From Endocalyx cinctus (taxonomy: Eukaryota > Ascomycota > Sordariomycetes > Amphisphaeriales > Apiosporaceae): a stretch of 64,000 bases of DNA. Below the pieces are notes generated by a model. It saw nothing but the letters and a program-made list of their open reading frames with translations, did no database searches and was not told the DNA's origin. Location: contig BCKC01000003.1 of assembly GCA_001600455.1 (NCBI GenBank), forward strand, positions 4,696,754-4,760,753, read 5' to 3'. Both the position numbers and the translations under genes were made by a program. Below are positions 22,424 through 34,519 of this stretch, piece after piece. Position 1 is the stretch's first letter; every line of letters begins with the position of its first letter.

Positions 22424-25291
22424 GTTGAAATGTTCAAATTAATAACACGAAAATGGTATATAGAGATTTTATGTGGAAACTTGAACGAGAATGAGACAAT
22501 ATTCAGCTAGGGACCTAACTACTTTAATCTGGTTTTGTCTTCATCAAAATACCTACTCATGCAGAATCCCGCCGGTATTACCTTTGCGTCCCTGATCATT
22601 CTTGTAAATCAGTGGCATTTTAATTTTAGAACTCCTGGACGAGCAACCACCGAGAAAGACGAAAGGATGTTGATCAAAAGGGGGAGTGGGGGAGAAATAT
22701 CTACTCTGAGCGCGTTCACCAAGACTCGAGTCCTGTATGACCTTAAATAAGCCACAATTTGCCGCCAAGGCATCGTTCTGGTTATTTTTTCTATTCGTGA
22801 TGACTTATATTGCTTACGGGAGATTTCCCTTTGATTCCTACGATTAGGCTGTTCAAAAGCATTGAGGAAATCGTCTATTGGGTATATAGAGGGTACTACC
22901 AGACATCTGGGCATCTAGGCTAAGCCGAAAGATGTTTTACTAATAGATTATGTGACGTTCGGGGTGCCATTGACGTAACTTCGGTCAGCGGAGCCAAATA
23001 ACCATCTCGGATTCGATGAGTAAACTTTCACTGACATACATTAGATTAAAACAAGAAAAACAATAATAAACAAAAGGTCGTGATCTCCGATGCCAGGATA
23101 TCCTAGTAGAGCTTTCGGGTAACGGTACGTCGAAGGCAGTGTGGACTGAGAAGGCGGGTTCTTCCATCCAAATAAATACCTGAGTACCTATCATTATTAC
23201 CTGAGCAGCAAAGATAAGTTTTACGACGAAGAAAGTACATATCAGTGGCACAAATAGAGCTTATGAATCAATATCCAATTATTTAACTATGAATTCGGGC
23301 TGCTTACGGGGTCCAGTACAGAACTCGGTAATGGCCACATAGTACCCCTATTCGACTCGAGGTCATGGTACAATGGAAGCATCGATTAGTTCTCATGAAG
23401 AAAAAGGCAATTTACAATGACCTATTTTAGTAATCCAGCGTCAGCATTTAATCAAACTAAGAATACCCAGCAATATATCTGCTTAAAATGTGCAGAATGT
23501 GGTAAAAATGCACCGAGGCGTAACCCTCGTGGATCGCATGGGATGGCTTTTATTAGTCCCGAACAAGACGTTGGTATCCATAAAAAGAAATGGATGCAAC
23601 ATTCTTATCATGGCACCACTGAATCCCGCATTAGTAGTATACCAAGTGTATGATACACGAGGAAGTGCGGCTGTATGGAGATCAAAATCAGATGGTTCGA
23701 CAGATTCACGAAACGGTTTTAATTATATTCTATTTCGTACTGCCATACTCTGTATTCAAGATGGAAATCGATATTTCAGGGTTTTCTTTTATTTAGTTCT
23801 TGATTAAGTATGTTTATGGTTCGCTTACTTTTATTCTTGTCCTCTTACTTGTTAAACACCCGAATCGCTTGACGTCGATAACCTCGCGAGAAACGTCGGA
23901 TGATCGGCAGTCAGATATAATAAGACCTCTCTACATCAGAACATGATAATAATATTATTACGGCAATTTCTAACAGTGCCGTGACGATCGCACTGAAAAC
24001 CTGAAAAGTCGTGCGACTTGAGCTGCAACAGATCGGTGTTTCTCACTTAATTACTGCCACAATCAAAAACTGAGGTGGTGGCTTCTTGGCGGGTAGCCGA
24101 GCCAATGACTTGTTCTTTTATGACGTCGCTAAGTAGAGGACTGACGATATAGTGGTGTAGAGGCTATTACTAGGATTCAGCTGCGCATTTATCCTCTCTT
24201 CTTTTTTTGATGAGTCAAGTTTATGTCGGATGCAAACGTTCTTTTGATGGCGTTTTTCTTTCTTCAAACACTTTTCGTCAAAAAACACAGTTAAATTGTA
24301 TTAGCAAAGGGTATTCGATTATTTAATCAGTTAATTATATCCTAGGCATCTCTGTTTTCTGCCATCCAGCCACTTCTACGCCTCGTTTTTAGGTACTCGG
24401 CGGTTCAAACAAACAAAAAAAAAAGTCGAGAGCATACAATTGTGTACTTAGCATTGGGGGCTTTCACACCTCTACTTCTTACTTCTATCATTATTTTAAA
24501 TGTTTTAGTTTTATCTTTGGCGATGGAACTAAAGTCAAGATTTCTGGACGCGTGCGAAACCTTACAGCTCTTCTTTGTCTGGGTCGCTGTGAAAACGCAT
24601 CTTATGTGAGTATGATTATTATGTTTACCTTTGCTACGTTATCGACGGAGTCAAATTGATTGCAGGGCCCTCTTCTTACTATCTATCATCAATTTTACTT
24701 TGCCGGTCTCGTCTATCTAACCAGCTATTATCAGTACCCGTCGCGATCCTCCGCCGAAGCGCCCCAGAAAGGTCGCCGTATAATCTGGCTGTCTGGTGAC
24801 TTTCCTATATCGCAGAGCCGTCTTTTTGGTTTCTGTCGTTCCCACGACCGCCGCTCTCCGTCGAACAAGGACATCCACATCCGCATGCAAGGAGCAGTAG
24901 TCTCTCTCAGCCGCGGCGCGCACGTTGGGCGGTACTTAAAGGGGGCGGTCGCTTCTTCTTTTGGGATTTTTGCCGAGTGAAGCGTTGATTAAAGTCGTCA
25001 TGGTGAGCCGATTCATTAATAACACGGAAGTCGGCTCGTAGTGCCATAATCTAAAGAGAAAGTTGGAATAAAAGGAAAATAAATAATAGACCAAAACTTT
25101 CCTGAGTCTTGGATATCGGCTTTTGTTAAAAGTAAAGTTATAAGCAGGGGTAATATGTGATTGCCCCTCATTGTCGAAGCCGCTAAAAACAGCGGCCAAA
25201 ACCGCCGGATGTAGCAACCCCAACAGCAATTTCTCGCTTTAGTCCGTAATCATATCTGAAATTAGTCTCGCTCCACAACCTTACTACAGGC
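22424..25291. other. Nearly 3 kb without a supported gene
   Basis: Frames at 22609-22914 (-), 22985-23251 (-), 23417-23807 (+), 24660-24980 (+) and 24936-25229 (-) are short, overlap each other and match no family I know. 24720-24950 is GC-richer than its surroundings and may be a decayed exon. No repeat noted. Confidence 0.4.
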
Positions 25292-26231
25292 ATGTCTCTT
25301 GATACCAAGCAGTTGACATTTATATTTGAAGGAGTTGATGGTGAGCCGGAGGAAGCCTTTACGAAAGATCCCCTCTATGAAACAAAAGTTGTCGACATAC
25401 TTCGGCGATATCTCCGGGCCGATAATGACGACGACTGCCTGACTTTGAGGGAAGCAACAAAATCTCTGATACTTCTACTCCCAGAAATAGCCGGTCGTTC
25501 AGTCGAGCTTGGGCAACTCTGGTACTTGTGTCTGTCTGCGGCCGAACAAATCCCTTACAATCATATTTGTCAAATGAAACTAGCCAGGCTTGTTCTTGAA
25601 CTTCGAACTTCTCCGAGTACAGCTTATACGACCCTTTCCGTAAGAGATCTATTCTCGCTTAAATAGAAATAGTATTAACCAAGATCTAGGAGTTAAAAGA
25701 AGAACGGCACGTCCATGAGCTATTCCTTTTGGGGGAAACTTACCGTGATAATTATAATCGTAAGTCATCCATAATCTGTTAATAACGCAGACACTAACTA
25801 ATATTTTCAAGGCGGCTTATTCTCCCGATGATCCGGAGGGGACCTCTAATACTGAGCATGGGAAGCGTTGGGTTAACACAAACGCGTTTTACGCTCATCT
25901 ATACGCAATGGATAAAGGCCTGCTATCTTTCTATTGCACGTGGGCCTTGAGGAGTGCTTTTGAGTCTACTCCATCTACCGACTATCTGGCCCTAGACTGC
26001 CACGTTTCGGCCGCGGCACAGTGGATTTTGTTTGCCGGGCAGAGTATCCTTCACGCCATACTAACACCCCAGTTAGATGAGAATGGGAAGTTGATTAATA
26101 CCCTGCAGCCTTGGACTCTTGATAAATGGAGGCTCTGGAAGACATATTTCAGGAATTTTGCCAAAGAGGAAAACCTAAAGGAAGAAACTAGAAAGCTGGC
26201 TGAGAGGTCAGCACGCTTGATGTCTGCTTAA
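25292..26231 (+). CDS. DUF3632-like fungal protein, one junction out of frame
   Basis: Exon 1 (25292-25638) encodes an N-terminal helical part with LYETKVVDILRRYL and ends at a GTAAGA donor. A second exon (about 25691-25760) reads ELKEERHVHELFLLGETYRD; the last exon (25812-26231) reads AAYSPDDPEG, RWVNTNAFYAHL and QPWTLDKWRLWKTYF, then stops. This order (helical N part, 'RW-N-NAF-A-L' and 'W-FAGQ' segments, a C-terminal 'W--W---F' helix) resembles DUF3632 proteins of unknown function. The join between exons 2 and 3 is off by one base with the obvious GTAAGT and AAG sites, so either a junction is missed or the gene carries a frameshift. Confidence 0.6.
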
Positions 26232-26652
26232 TCGATGTTAAAAACTGAGCAAAGGGGCGGTTTGGCATTGCTCTTCTTATTGGCGGCGGAAATCGGAAGT
26301 CTATATTCCGGTATCATCCAGCTAGTTGAGAGAATGAACCACCCGGGTACACGGAGCTACACTAGGCTCCTAAAGGGAGACGAAAATATACATGGAAATG
26401 ACCAATTACTGGTTCTAGAACCGCTTGGGTTTTTTGACTAGTTAGAATATGATATCTCTAAGATGCCCCATATAAGAACTGGCCTTATACTTTTTTTTTT
26501 TTTTTAAAAAAAAAAAAAGGGTTAGGGGGGGGGGGGGGGGGGGACGTGCGCCCCTATCGCATATTTGAATTTTCGGTGTTATCTTCGTGCCATTTCCCGC
26601 TGGTCGAATGTATAATTATGTGCCCTTTTTTTGCAGCTCTCACGAGTTTCCA
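26232..26652. other. Short intergenic stretch with triple homopolymer tract
   Basis: A 68-codon frame at 26235-26441 has no support. At 26491-26543 a run of 15 T is followed by 13 A, then GGGTTA and 19 G. The T/A part could fold into a hairpin. Confidence 0.6.
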
Positions 26653-27846
26653 TCACGTGCCCTTTAGCTTAGCGAATTCGTCGCAAACTTCAACTAGTTT
26701 ACGCAAGGTTTCAGGCTCCTAGAGATAAATGCATCGTTAGTTTCACGAAGCCCTATTTGAGACCAACATACCATCGCGGAGTGTCCGACACCGTCTACCC
26801 AGTACAGGGTGGATGACTTCCAGAGCTTGTGGAGTTCCCATGCGGTCTGAGGCGGTGTGATAAGATCGTAACGTCCCTGAACAATGGCTCCTACTCATTA
26901 TAATTCAAATTTAATCAGTCAAACTTGATCTTCGTTTGGAACCAGTCGCACTCAACCCGGCTAAATTTCATTTACCTGGTATGTGGCTCATTTTGCCAAC
27001 GCCAGCCAGCAGCTGGCCGTCTTCAAGCCAGGCTCCGTGATGAAAGTAATGCGCCTCCATCAAGGCGTGAGTAAGACACCAATCTGCGTCGTCCAGTTTG
27101 GAATAAGCGTCGGGTGCGCGTATCAGCGAGGACATGGTCAGATCCCACCGGTTCCACTCTCGTGCCGCGTCAGCCACCACTTTTGGATTATCAGAGGTCA
27201 ACAATTTGTAGTAACCAGCAATGACGTCTTCCCTCTCCTCCGGGGGCAGGTGTCCGATAAACCGCTCGTACATCTCCGGATAGAACTTGGCGGCACCGTT
27301 GGCCGTCCGACGAGAATGCCCCATCTCCGCTTTCCTCACGGTAGTGACACCACGGAGTACAAGTGAGGTTACCCGTTCCGGATGAGTTTGCGTATACAGC
27401 AGTCCGAGCGCAGTGCCCCACGATCCACCGAAAACCATGTGCCATTTCGGTATGGTGAGGTGCGCCCGCAGCTTCTCAATATCCTGGACTAGGTGATGAG
27501 ATGTGTTGTTCCGGAGCTCGTTAAGAGGCCGAGATCGGCCGCTTCCGCGCTGGTCGAAGAGAATGACTCGGTATACGGTGGGGTTGAAGAATATGGTATT
27601 CTGCTTGCTGGTGGACCCACCGGGACCGCCATGGAGAAATACCACTGTATTAAGGTAATACTTATCAGAGAATGACGATGATGTAGGTCAGGAGTATTTA
27701 GAAGAGAATCAATTACCTGGTAAACCATCTCTTAACCCGTATTGTTCAAAATGAATCTGGTGGATGTCATCAACTTGAAGCACAGATGCTTCAAAGGCCT
27801 CTTCGTGGATATAGCCAGGGGTGGTGTTCTTGGATTGCGGATCCAT
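26653..27846 (-). CDS. Prolyl aminopeptidase (proline iminopeptidase, S33)
   Basis: Four exons in order: 27846-27717, 27644-26976, 26890-26772, 26718-26653; introns of 72, 85 and 53 nt all preserve frame, giving 327 aa, the usual family size. It is an alpha/beta hydrolase that removes N-terminal proline from peptides. The oxyanion motif HGGPGG lies just after the first splice, followed by DQRGSGRS, the nucleophile elbow GGSWG, the Asp-containing VQGRYD strand at the start of exon 3 and the catalytic His in GVGHSAM at its end. The start MDPQSKN at 27846 has a good purine context; an upstream open frame exists but adds nonconserved sequence. It probably acts in the cytosol (no signal peptide). 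Confidence 0.94.
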
Positions 27847-28139
27847 GGCGGGAACTTCGAATAGGGAAGTAAATTGATTCCTTGGCGTAGAATGAGATGA
27901 GATTGTGATGGTTAGTAAGTAAGACACTTTGGAATAAAGAATAGCCAAGATACTTGGGGTGTGAAGTCCAGGTCTCATCTGATCGAAGTGCCCGTTCTCG
28001 GGGTAACTACGTCTGCAATCGCAGGTCGCCGACATCGGATATCTTATCAAGGAATACGAAATTTGACCACATACCAAGGGCTGAGATATAACTAACAAAC
28101 AAACATCGACATGAGATGGCGAAATGAGTAGAAATAGGA

Positions 28140-28625
28140 AAGTAATCGATTTGCTGACCTATGAGCCCTGACGCACCCTTCGCCACAGCATACGCCAATC
28201 ATTTTTCAAGCCGGCCAATCCACCGCCAGCAAGAATCTTACGGCGCAGAACGCCGAATGTTGTCTTCGACGGAGGTGATAAACCGGCAGACACGGCGCTG
28301 TATGTAAAGGAGATCAGGGCCACCGCAGCCGCACATGGTCGTAACCCGGACCACATCAAAGTTTTCCTGACGTGATGGACGACTAGGCCAGTAATGCCGA
28401 TATCTATGGGTTTGATATCGCATGTAAGTCTTCCGCTCCTTGTCGGTGATAATCATATCTTAAATTTCAATAACATGTTTCAAATGGCGAACTTTACGAA
28501 GACACAGTCGAGTTGCTGGTACCTGTGCTGCAGAAGCGAGGACTGGTGTAGGATGAATACACCATGCTAGGGGGCACATATCGCGAGAACCTGCCCAGTA
28601 TTCCCGGTCACCCGTAGCTGAGACC
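28140..28625 (+). pseudogene. Luciferase-like flavin monooxygenase relic (NtaA/SnaA/DszA type)
   Basis: Plus-strand fragments in family order. TPIIFQAGQSTASKNLTAQN starts near 28190 in one frame. A one-base shift near 28258 leads to NVVFDGGDKPADTALYVKEI. A further shift leads to NADIYGFDIAC (about 28395-28430), then a probable intron (GTAAGT donor near 28421) and finally DTVELLVPVLQKRGLV, a TAG where the family has Trp, and LGGTYRENLPSIPGHP followed by another TAG. These match the C-terminal half of FMNH2-dependent monooxygenases of the nitrilotriacetate/dibenzothiophene type. Two frameshifts and two TAG codons make it a pseudogene. No N-terminal half was identified between it and the peptidase at 27846. 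Confidence 0.72.
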
Positions 28626-29440
28626 GCTAATATTTTCTGGAAGAGAGAGCCAGCATCTAGCAGTCTAGTCGTGGATTCGTGTGTTTAAATTAGTTACGGA
28701 AGCTCATAGGAGAAAGTTTACTTCAGGGTTAAGGTATCTCCACCCGATATAAAAGACGGAAAGAATATGCCTTTAATCTAGGCATCTCGAATGTACTATC
28801 GCGTGTTTCTTAAACCAATTATCCCCCGCTATCCAATATCGCTTTACTCTAGTCTTTTTTTCCCCTCCTTTTCATTCAAAGATCAATTCAGTTTCGTCTA
28901 TGAGCCACCTATTATCAATATACCCTCTTTCAAGGTAACATATACGGGCTCTATATGATTGGACATTAATTATAGAATTGAAACCATGGCTTTTCAAGCT
29001 GTTAATTGACTGTCTTAGTTTGCTGGAGATGTTTTGTGGATATAAGTTCGGATACAGGGTTCGAATTGGAGACTGTCAGGGGGTTGGTTGGATGCCGAAT
29101 TTGAAGATAAGAATAAATGAGGATCTTTAGGTGGGTGGCCGATGTTAGGAATATTTCATATCCGATCCGGTAACATCGATCGGAATAGGACGCAATCGAA
29201 TCCGATAGATCTTGGGTACTCTTATCAGGTATTAGACCTTATAAAGAACTTAACGATTATCAACAGGACACTGTCGTCCAAGTTTATGCATGGGTAGTGA
29301 GTACAATGGGCTGTAACTGCAGGATAAATAATTTACCTCTTGGCGCTCACTGAAATATTAAGGTCGATATTCCCCACTCATTGATCAGACCACAACATAT
29401 TTCATAATTTCTTTTTTCTCTTGCTGCGCCCAATACCAAC
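28626..29440. other. Intergenic, nothing seen
   Basis: AT-rich upstream region of the MFS gene. The last 40 bases before the ATG are pyrimidine-rich (TTTCTTTTTTCTCTTG), common at fungal transcription starts. Confidence 0.5.
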
Positions 29441-31132
29441 ATGTCCGATGTCGAGAATGTGGCCGCCGTGCCCGCTACATCCCGAACCGGCAGTGAGAGT
29501 AAAGAAGGCCAACAAGAGATATGCATAGATCCCGAACTCGAAAGTCGGACCTTGCGGAAGTTTGACTACTTCGTTCTGCCGCAGATTATGATCCTTTCTA
29601 TCATCGGATACTTAGACCGGAGTAACATTGGTGAGATGCGCGCACCCGTCTCCTCAACCCCTTTTTATTAGTATCAGCCACTCAAGGCTTGATAATGACT
29701 AAGCCAGACTTTCTCCAGGAAATGCGAAAGTATATGGATTGGAAAAGAGCATAGGACTCGTAGGTAACCAGTTCAACGACATAAGCACCGTATTCTACGC
29801 CACGTACGTCACATTCGAGATTCCGTGGACGCTTGCATTGAAGCGGTTCGGCGTGAACGTCGTCCTCTGCGTTGCCCTAGTCGGCTGGTCCGTGATCACG
29901 CTCGGCACAGGCTTCGTTCAGAACTACGGCCAAGCAATCGCCGTCCGAGTGCTGCTCGGTATCTTCGAGTCCGGCCTCTCGCCGTGCCTAGCCGTGACCA
30001 TGTCGACCATCTGGAACCGCGACCGCGTCGGGTGGCGCATCTCCCTTTTGTACGTCGCCAACGCCCTCAGCGGCGCCTTTGGCGGGCTGATCGCTTACGG
30101 CATCGGCACCATGGGCGCGAAGCGGGGCCTCGAGCCCTGGCGCTGGCTGTACATCGTCGAAGGCGCCGTCTCACTCGTGCTCTGCAGCCTGGCGTGGATC
30201 ACGCTGCCGAAAACGGCCGAGACGGCCTGGTTTCTGAGCGACGCCGAAAAGGAGGTGATGCGGGCGCGCAAGGTCCTCTACGCGCGGTATAAAGGCCCCG
30301 ATAAATTTGACGTGAAATATCTGAAGTTGGCTTTCGGGGATCCTTTCATTTGGTGCGGTGTTGTTGTCTCGATGTCGGCTACTGTTGGCTTGTTTGGATA
30401 TACCACGTTCTTGCCTACGATATTAAAGGGCTTTGGGTACGTATATCCTACCTCATCACTTTAGGACAGTTTTAAGCATCTTGTCTAACGATACGACTAG
30501 GCATTCGGGCCTGGAAGCAAATTACCTCACCATTCCTTGCTACGTATTCGCATCCCTAACATCTGTCGCTTTTACATTCGCTTCGGACCGACACCAGAAA
30601 CGCGGACCATTCGTGGTCTGCACACCAATTATTTCATTAGTCGGCTACATTATCGTCGTCTCAACCGCAAATCCTACGGCGGGCTACATTGCCATGTTCC
30701 TGATCGCTGGTGGCATCTTTTCGTTCTTGTCCCTAGTTTTGACGTGGATGACCAATAATCTAGCGCCTGACTATAAGCGGTCGGTGGGCCTGCCGCTTTT
30801 TATTGGTCTTGGAAGTGTTGGTGGTATTATCGGTAGCAACATATATCCAGGGTCGGATGGGCCACGCTATCAGAAGGGTCTTTCAAGTATGTCCAATTTT
30901 TATACGAAACTCCATGAACTGAATACTCACCATGATTTCAATGGTTCTCGTTATAATTGACTTCCCCTTTTTAGTTTCTCTTGGTTTCAACGTTCTCGCC
31001 GGGTTGGGGGCCAGTCTGCTCTGGTACATATTCGTAAGTAGAGATAGAAAGAAGGAGCAGATGTTAGCGGAGGGTTATTCAGGTAATGGGCACGAAGGAG
31101 ATCGTGCCATTGACTTCAGGTATCTACATTAG
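29441..31132 (+). CDS. MFS transporter, Dal5-like anion:cation symporter family
   Basis: Four exons: 29441-29630, 29719-30436, 30501-30886 and 30975-31132; introns of 88, 64 and 88 nt all in phase, giving 483 aa. It is a twelve-helix major facilitator. The RKFDYFVLPQIMILSIIGYLDRSNIG segment is the classic first helix plus loop of the allantoate/nicotinate/pantothenate permease group, and YVTFEIPWTLALKRFG and GRWR-like EPWRWLYIVEGAVS segments follow at the family's spacing. Substrates of the group are small carboxylates such as allantoate, vitamins or acidic compounds; which one is not predictable. Located in the plasma membrane by family. It is not adjacent to a clear partner enzyme. Confidence 0.92.
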
Positions 31133-31364
31133 AAAAGTTGAGCTTACATGCATGAGCTATTTACAAGCTGGCTGCATTGACCCCTCATCGGCTACCATGC
31201 TAAACAGCATTCGCAATAGACATTTCTCGATGTTGAATCACGAGATACTCGAGATAAGATTTAACATATGATATTATGTGATATATTCAGTTATGTACAC
31301 TATATTCTATCTGTATATAATTGCTCTCTGGATATAATTCAAGAGCTCCTCGCCACTAGCTAGC

Positions 31365-32330
31365 TTAGGAAGGGAAAACGCAGGAAAGAAAACTTGCGCA
31401 GTCCGTCTGCGCCTGTAAAGACAAGTTTATTATCTCCACCACCATATGATGCGCCTCGTCGGAAACGTAGACGGCGAACTCGTCCTGGGTAGCCTGGTCC
31501 GTCTGGTCCCTCGGGGGGTACCACACGGCCGCGTACACCTCGATGCCGGACCCGGCGTCGTCGACGAAGTCGCGCACGGAGATGTGCAAGACGCCGAAAA
31601 CCTCCTCGGTGCCGCTCGTCAGCTGCTTGGGGCCGATGCGCTGAAGTAATAGGGGAAAATCGGAGGCGATGGCCCACTCGGAGGGATACTCCTCGGTGCC
31701 GAAGGACGGGATGGTGAACTCGGGCACGGTGAAGTTGGTGCGGACCATGCCGAGATCGGAAAGCACGCCTCCCCAGCCCTCGAATATTTCGGAGCGTTGG
31801 GTGGTGAGGTCGACGGCGACGGTCTTCTTGTAGAAGTGCTCCGGGTTGGCGTTTAGGTTGGCTTCGTCGGCCGCCTCAGATTGGGTCCACACGGCGAATT
31901 GGGTTGCGATAAGATCGCCGCCAAAGTAGCCCTTAACGTAGGCCCGGGCAGGGATCCACTGTGTCCGGTCGGTGGTAGATTCGGAGACGATCTGAGTCCA
32001 GAGGTCGTTCGCGTGCTGGATATCTTCATCTAGCAGTTGGAAGAAGGCGGATTCGTCCTCCTCGGCGATGCATTGCTTCAGAGTCTGGAGAGTGGCAAGA
32101 CTAGAGTCACCATCTGACGTTAGACATTCTTTTCTAATTCCGGTCGCTTCAATTTGAGTCTGGAGTCTGGCAAACGTCTGCTGAGCAGCCGCGGTTTCGT
32201 ATGCGTCCTTGATCGGTTCGGTCTCTATCGTCTGCCCATCAAAGCGAACTGTAAAGTCGTATCCTCCATGAGTCTCGGCCGCGGTGAGAGACAAGAGAGT
32301 GCAGAATGATAAAGCTTGGTTGAACCTCAT
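31365..32330 (-). CDS. Secreted protein of unknown function
   Basis: A single exon of 321 codons. The N terminus has a signal peptide (two charged residues, then ALSFCTLLSLTAAE). The mature part is acidic, with a NxS/T site in VRTNFTVPEF and another near the C terminus (INLS), and only a few Cys (near residue 105 and two near the C terminus that could pair). A helical N-terminal half containing FARLQTQIEATGI is followed by strands such as AVDLTTQRSEIFEGW and EVFGVLHISVRDFVD. I recognise no family. The clean frame, strong GC bias relative to flanks and signal peptide support a real gene. Confidence 0.8.
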   Translation of the reverse strand: MRFNQALSFCTLLSLTAAETHGGYDFTVRFDGQTIETEPIKDAYETAAAQQTFARLQTQIEATGIRKECLTSDGDSSLATLQTLKQCIAEEDESAFFQLLDEDIQHANDLWTQIVSESTTDRTQWIPARAYVKGYFGGDLIATQFAVWTQSEAADEANLNANPEHFYKKTVAVDLTTQRSEIFEGWGGVLSDLGMVRTNFTVPEFTIPSFGTEEYPSEWAIASDFPLLLQRIGPKQLTSGTEEVFGVLHISVRDFVDDAGSGIEVYAAVWYPPRDQTDQATQDEFAVYVSDEAHHMVVEIINLSLQAQTDCASFLSCVFPS

Positions 32331-33522
32331 CTTGAATGGATTGTCAACCGAGGATATAAACTAATTATCAGGAGACTGTCGTACGTTTTCTGCTGACATA
32401 GATTAAAAATGTCATAAGAAAAGTCAAAAGAAATACAGCTAGAGGAAAACATAATTTATATATTTAAAAAGTTCTATACCCTTCAGCTCGAGATGCCCCT
32501 TCATCTCGATCAACTGTCAAGAGTACCGCCTACCCAGTTGCACGATATTGAAGGGATGAAGCATCGCTGGGTAGCGATTGATTGGTCAAGAATATTCATA
32601 AATATAACAATCCTGCGCTATGCCGAATATAGAACTTGATTTTCGCCAGGGTGCCCAGTTGGACAGTGGAAGGAATCTTGGCAGGTTCGCGAAATGTGAT
32701 TTTATACGTGGTAATACGGAATCGATAGGGATGTCCGTTTATGACCCAGTAGAGCGTAGGACTTGTCCAGGAAATCAGACGGTTATGCATGCCACCCTAT
32801 TTGAAAGCACGTTTCTTTTCCGGTAGCCAAGGATCGGAGATATCCATATTCATTAGGTCAAATGTCCAATGTCCAATGGAGTATACTCTCTATCCCTTCC
32901 AATTATCTTACCCTTATGGTAATCGTTTACGTGCAACGCGTAGAGGAGCTGAAGCGAATCGATCTTTTTGAGTATACGGAGTAAACGATCAACCCACTTT
33001 TATCAAACTCAATACTCTTTCTGCCTGTTTGATATGACGGCGAATAACATAACCCTTTTACTCGTTTATTCAAATCGATTGAAATATATTTTTCGTAATT
33101 ATGCCATTCAGTTTTTTTTTTTTTTTTCTACAGCTCGAGTTTAGAATCTACCTCAAGCGGTCGCAGCGATTCAAGCGCTCCCCCGCGTCGATTAGAAATC
33201 ACCGTCTTCTTAAACGCAATATGCTGAAGGCTCCTTACAGTACCAAGCCTTTTAAATTAATTGAATTAATGCCTACTCTTTGCTCGGCCCGGTTTATGAA
33301 GTAAGCATCATTCACGTTGACGGAGAACTAATCGAATGAGGGTAATAACATAAGAACATATTGCACCCACGGCGATGAAATATCGATGATTGGTCCAATA
33401 ACGCAGAACCGGGTTCATGGGGTTCCAAAGGATCGGATACTTGTACTTATTTGTTACCACCCGTGCATACTGCTATAGTCCTTGCCAGTCTATATAAACA
33501 TTCCCTCTGATTATTTTGGGAT
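32331..33522. other. AT-rich intergenic stretch, nothing seen
   Basis: Short frames on both strands (60-68 codons) without motifs; a T run at 33112-33127. Confidence 0.5.
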
Positions 33523-34519
33523 CTACGACAAGAATTCTCGTACGTAACCCATGTACTTTTCCCGTTGGTCGACGTGCGAGAAATGAGCTGCGTTCTCGAG
33601 AGTGACCCACTTGACCTTTTCAAGATGCCAAAATAACGGCGCTACCGTCACATCCTGTGCTTCGTCTTCGGTTCCATTGATTACCAGTGTTGGCACCTTG
33701 ATCTTGCTCAAGAGTGGTATGCCAGACCAATCGCGGAGCGAGCCAGATATATACAGCTCAGTCGGTCCATACCTACCGGTTTTATTAGTTATAATATTTT
33801 TTATAACCCTGATTATATATATATATATATCGGCTGTGATTTTTTAGCAAGCCAAAAACTTACAAGGTATTGTATGTAGTAGCATCTTTAGCGAACCAAT
33901 CCATCACGACCTGTACTTCTTTCGGTGGCCATGGCCGCGCCAAACTAAAGTGTCGTTGGTAAAACACGTCCACGGCCTCCTCGTACTCCGGATTTCCGAA
34001 ATCTTTCGACTCGTCGAAACGGTCCAACACGTCTTGCACATCCCGCGGAAGTTTCTTTCTTAGCGCCGTAAGGCCTTCGAACCAGCTGGCTATGCTGGAC
34101 AGGGTGTTGGATAAGACCAATCGCCTAAGATGGGCGGCGCCGGGCGTCACCGCCCACTCGATAGCGAGGATGCCTCCCCACGAGTGGCCGTAGACGTCGA
34201 TAGGTCGGTCCCCGAGGCCCAGGTGGGAGAGTAAGTTATCCAGCTCGTTCTTGAACAAGGCCATAGACCAGAAGGCCTCGTCTCCATTTTTCTCAGGTAA
34301 GTGAGTCGACAGTCCGTTTCCGATCTGATCGTAGAATACAAGCGGAATATCGGGCGCAAGATCCGTCAGAGGAAGCAAATAATCGTGACAAGCCCCCGGT
34401 CCGCCGTGGAGGACGATCAAAGGAGTGGCGGTGGTTGACTTCAGGTCGCCGAACACCTTATACCAAGTTTTACATGGCTTGGGAAGACCAGGAGCATTAT
34501 AATCAACTTGTCCTTCCAT
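33523..34519 (-). CDS. Proline-iminopeptidase-like alpha/beta hydrolase (S33, L-amino-acid amidase type)
   Basis: Two exons, 34519-33864 and 33772-33523, joined across a 91-nt intron that contains an (AT)n stretch; 301 aa. Oxyanion motif LHGGPGACHDYL near residue 38, DQIGNGLS, nucleophile GHSWGG near residue 112, a cap region, then the catalytic Asp in NGTEDEAQD and His in NAAHFSH in exon 2. This short form, with HGGPGxxHDY and GHSWGG, corresponds to fungal proline-specific peptidases or L-amino-acid amidases that cleave N-terminal residues or amides. It is distinct from the peptidase at 26.6-27.8 kb (different cap and length). No signal peptide. Confidence 0.93.

Noticed and set aside
24660..25229. 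Overlapping GC-richer frames on both strands as a gene with one intron
   Set aside because: Competing frames on opposite strands, no family pattern, and trial splicing gave an early stop.
26235..26441. 68-codon frame downstream of the DUF3632-like gene
   Set aside because: No start context, motif or splice continuity with the gene before it.
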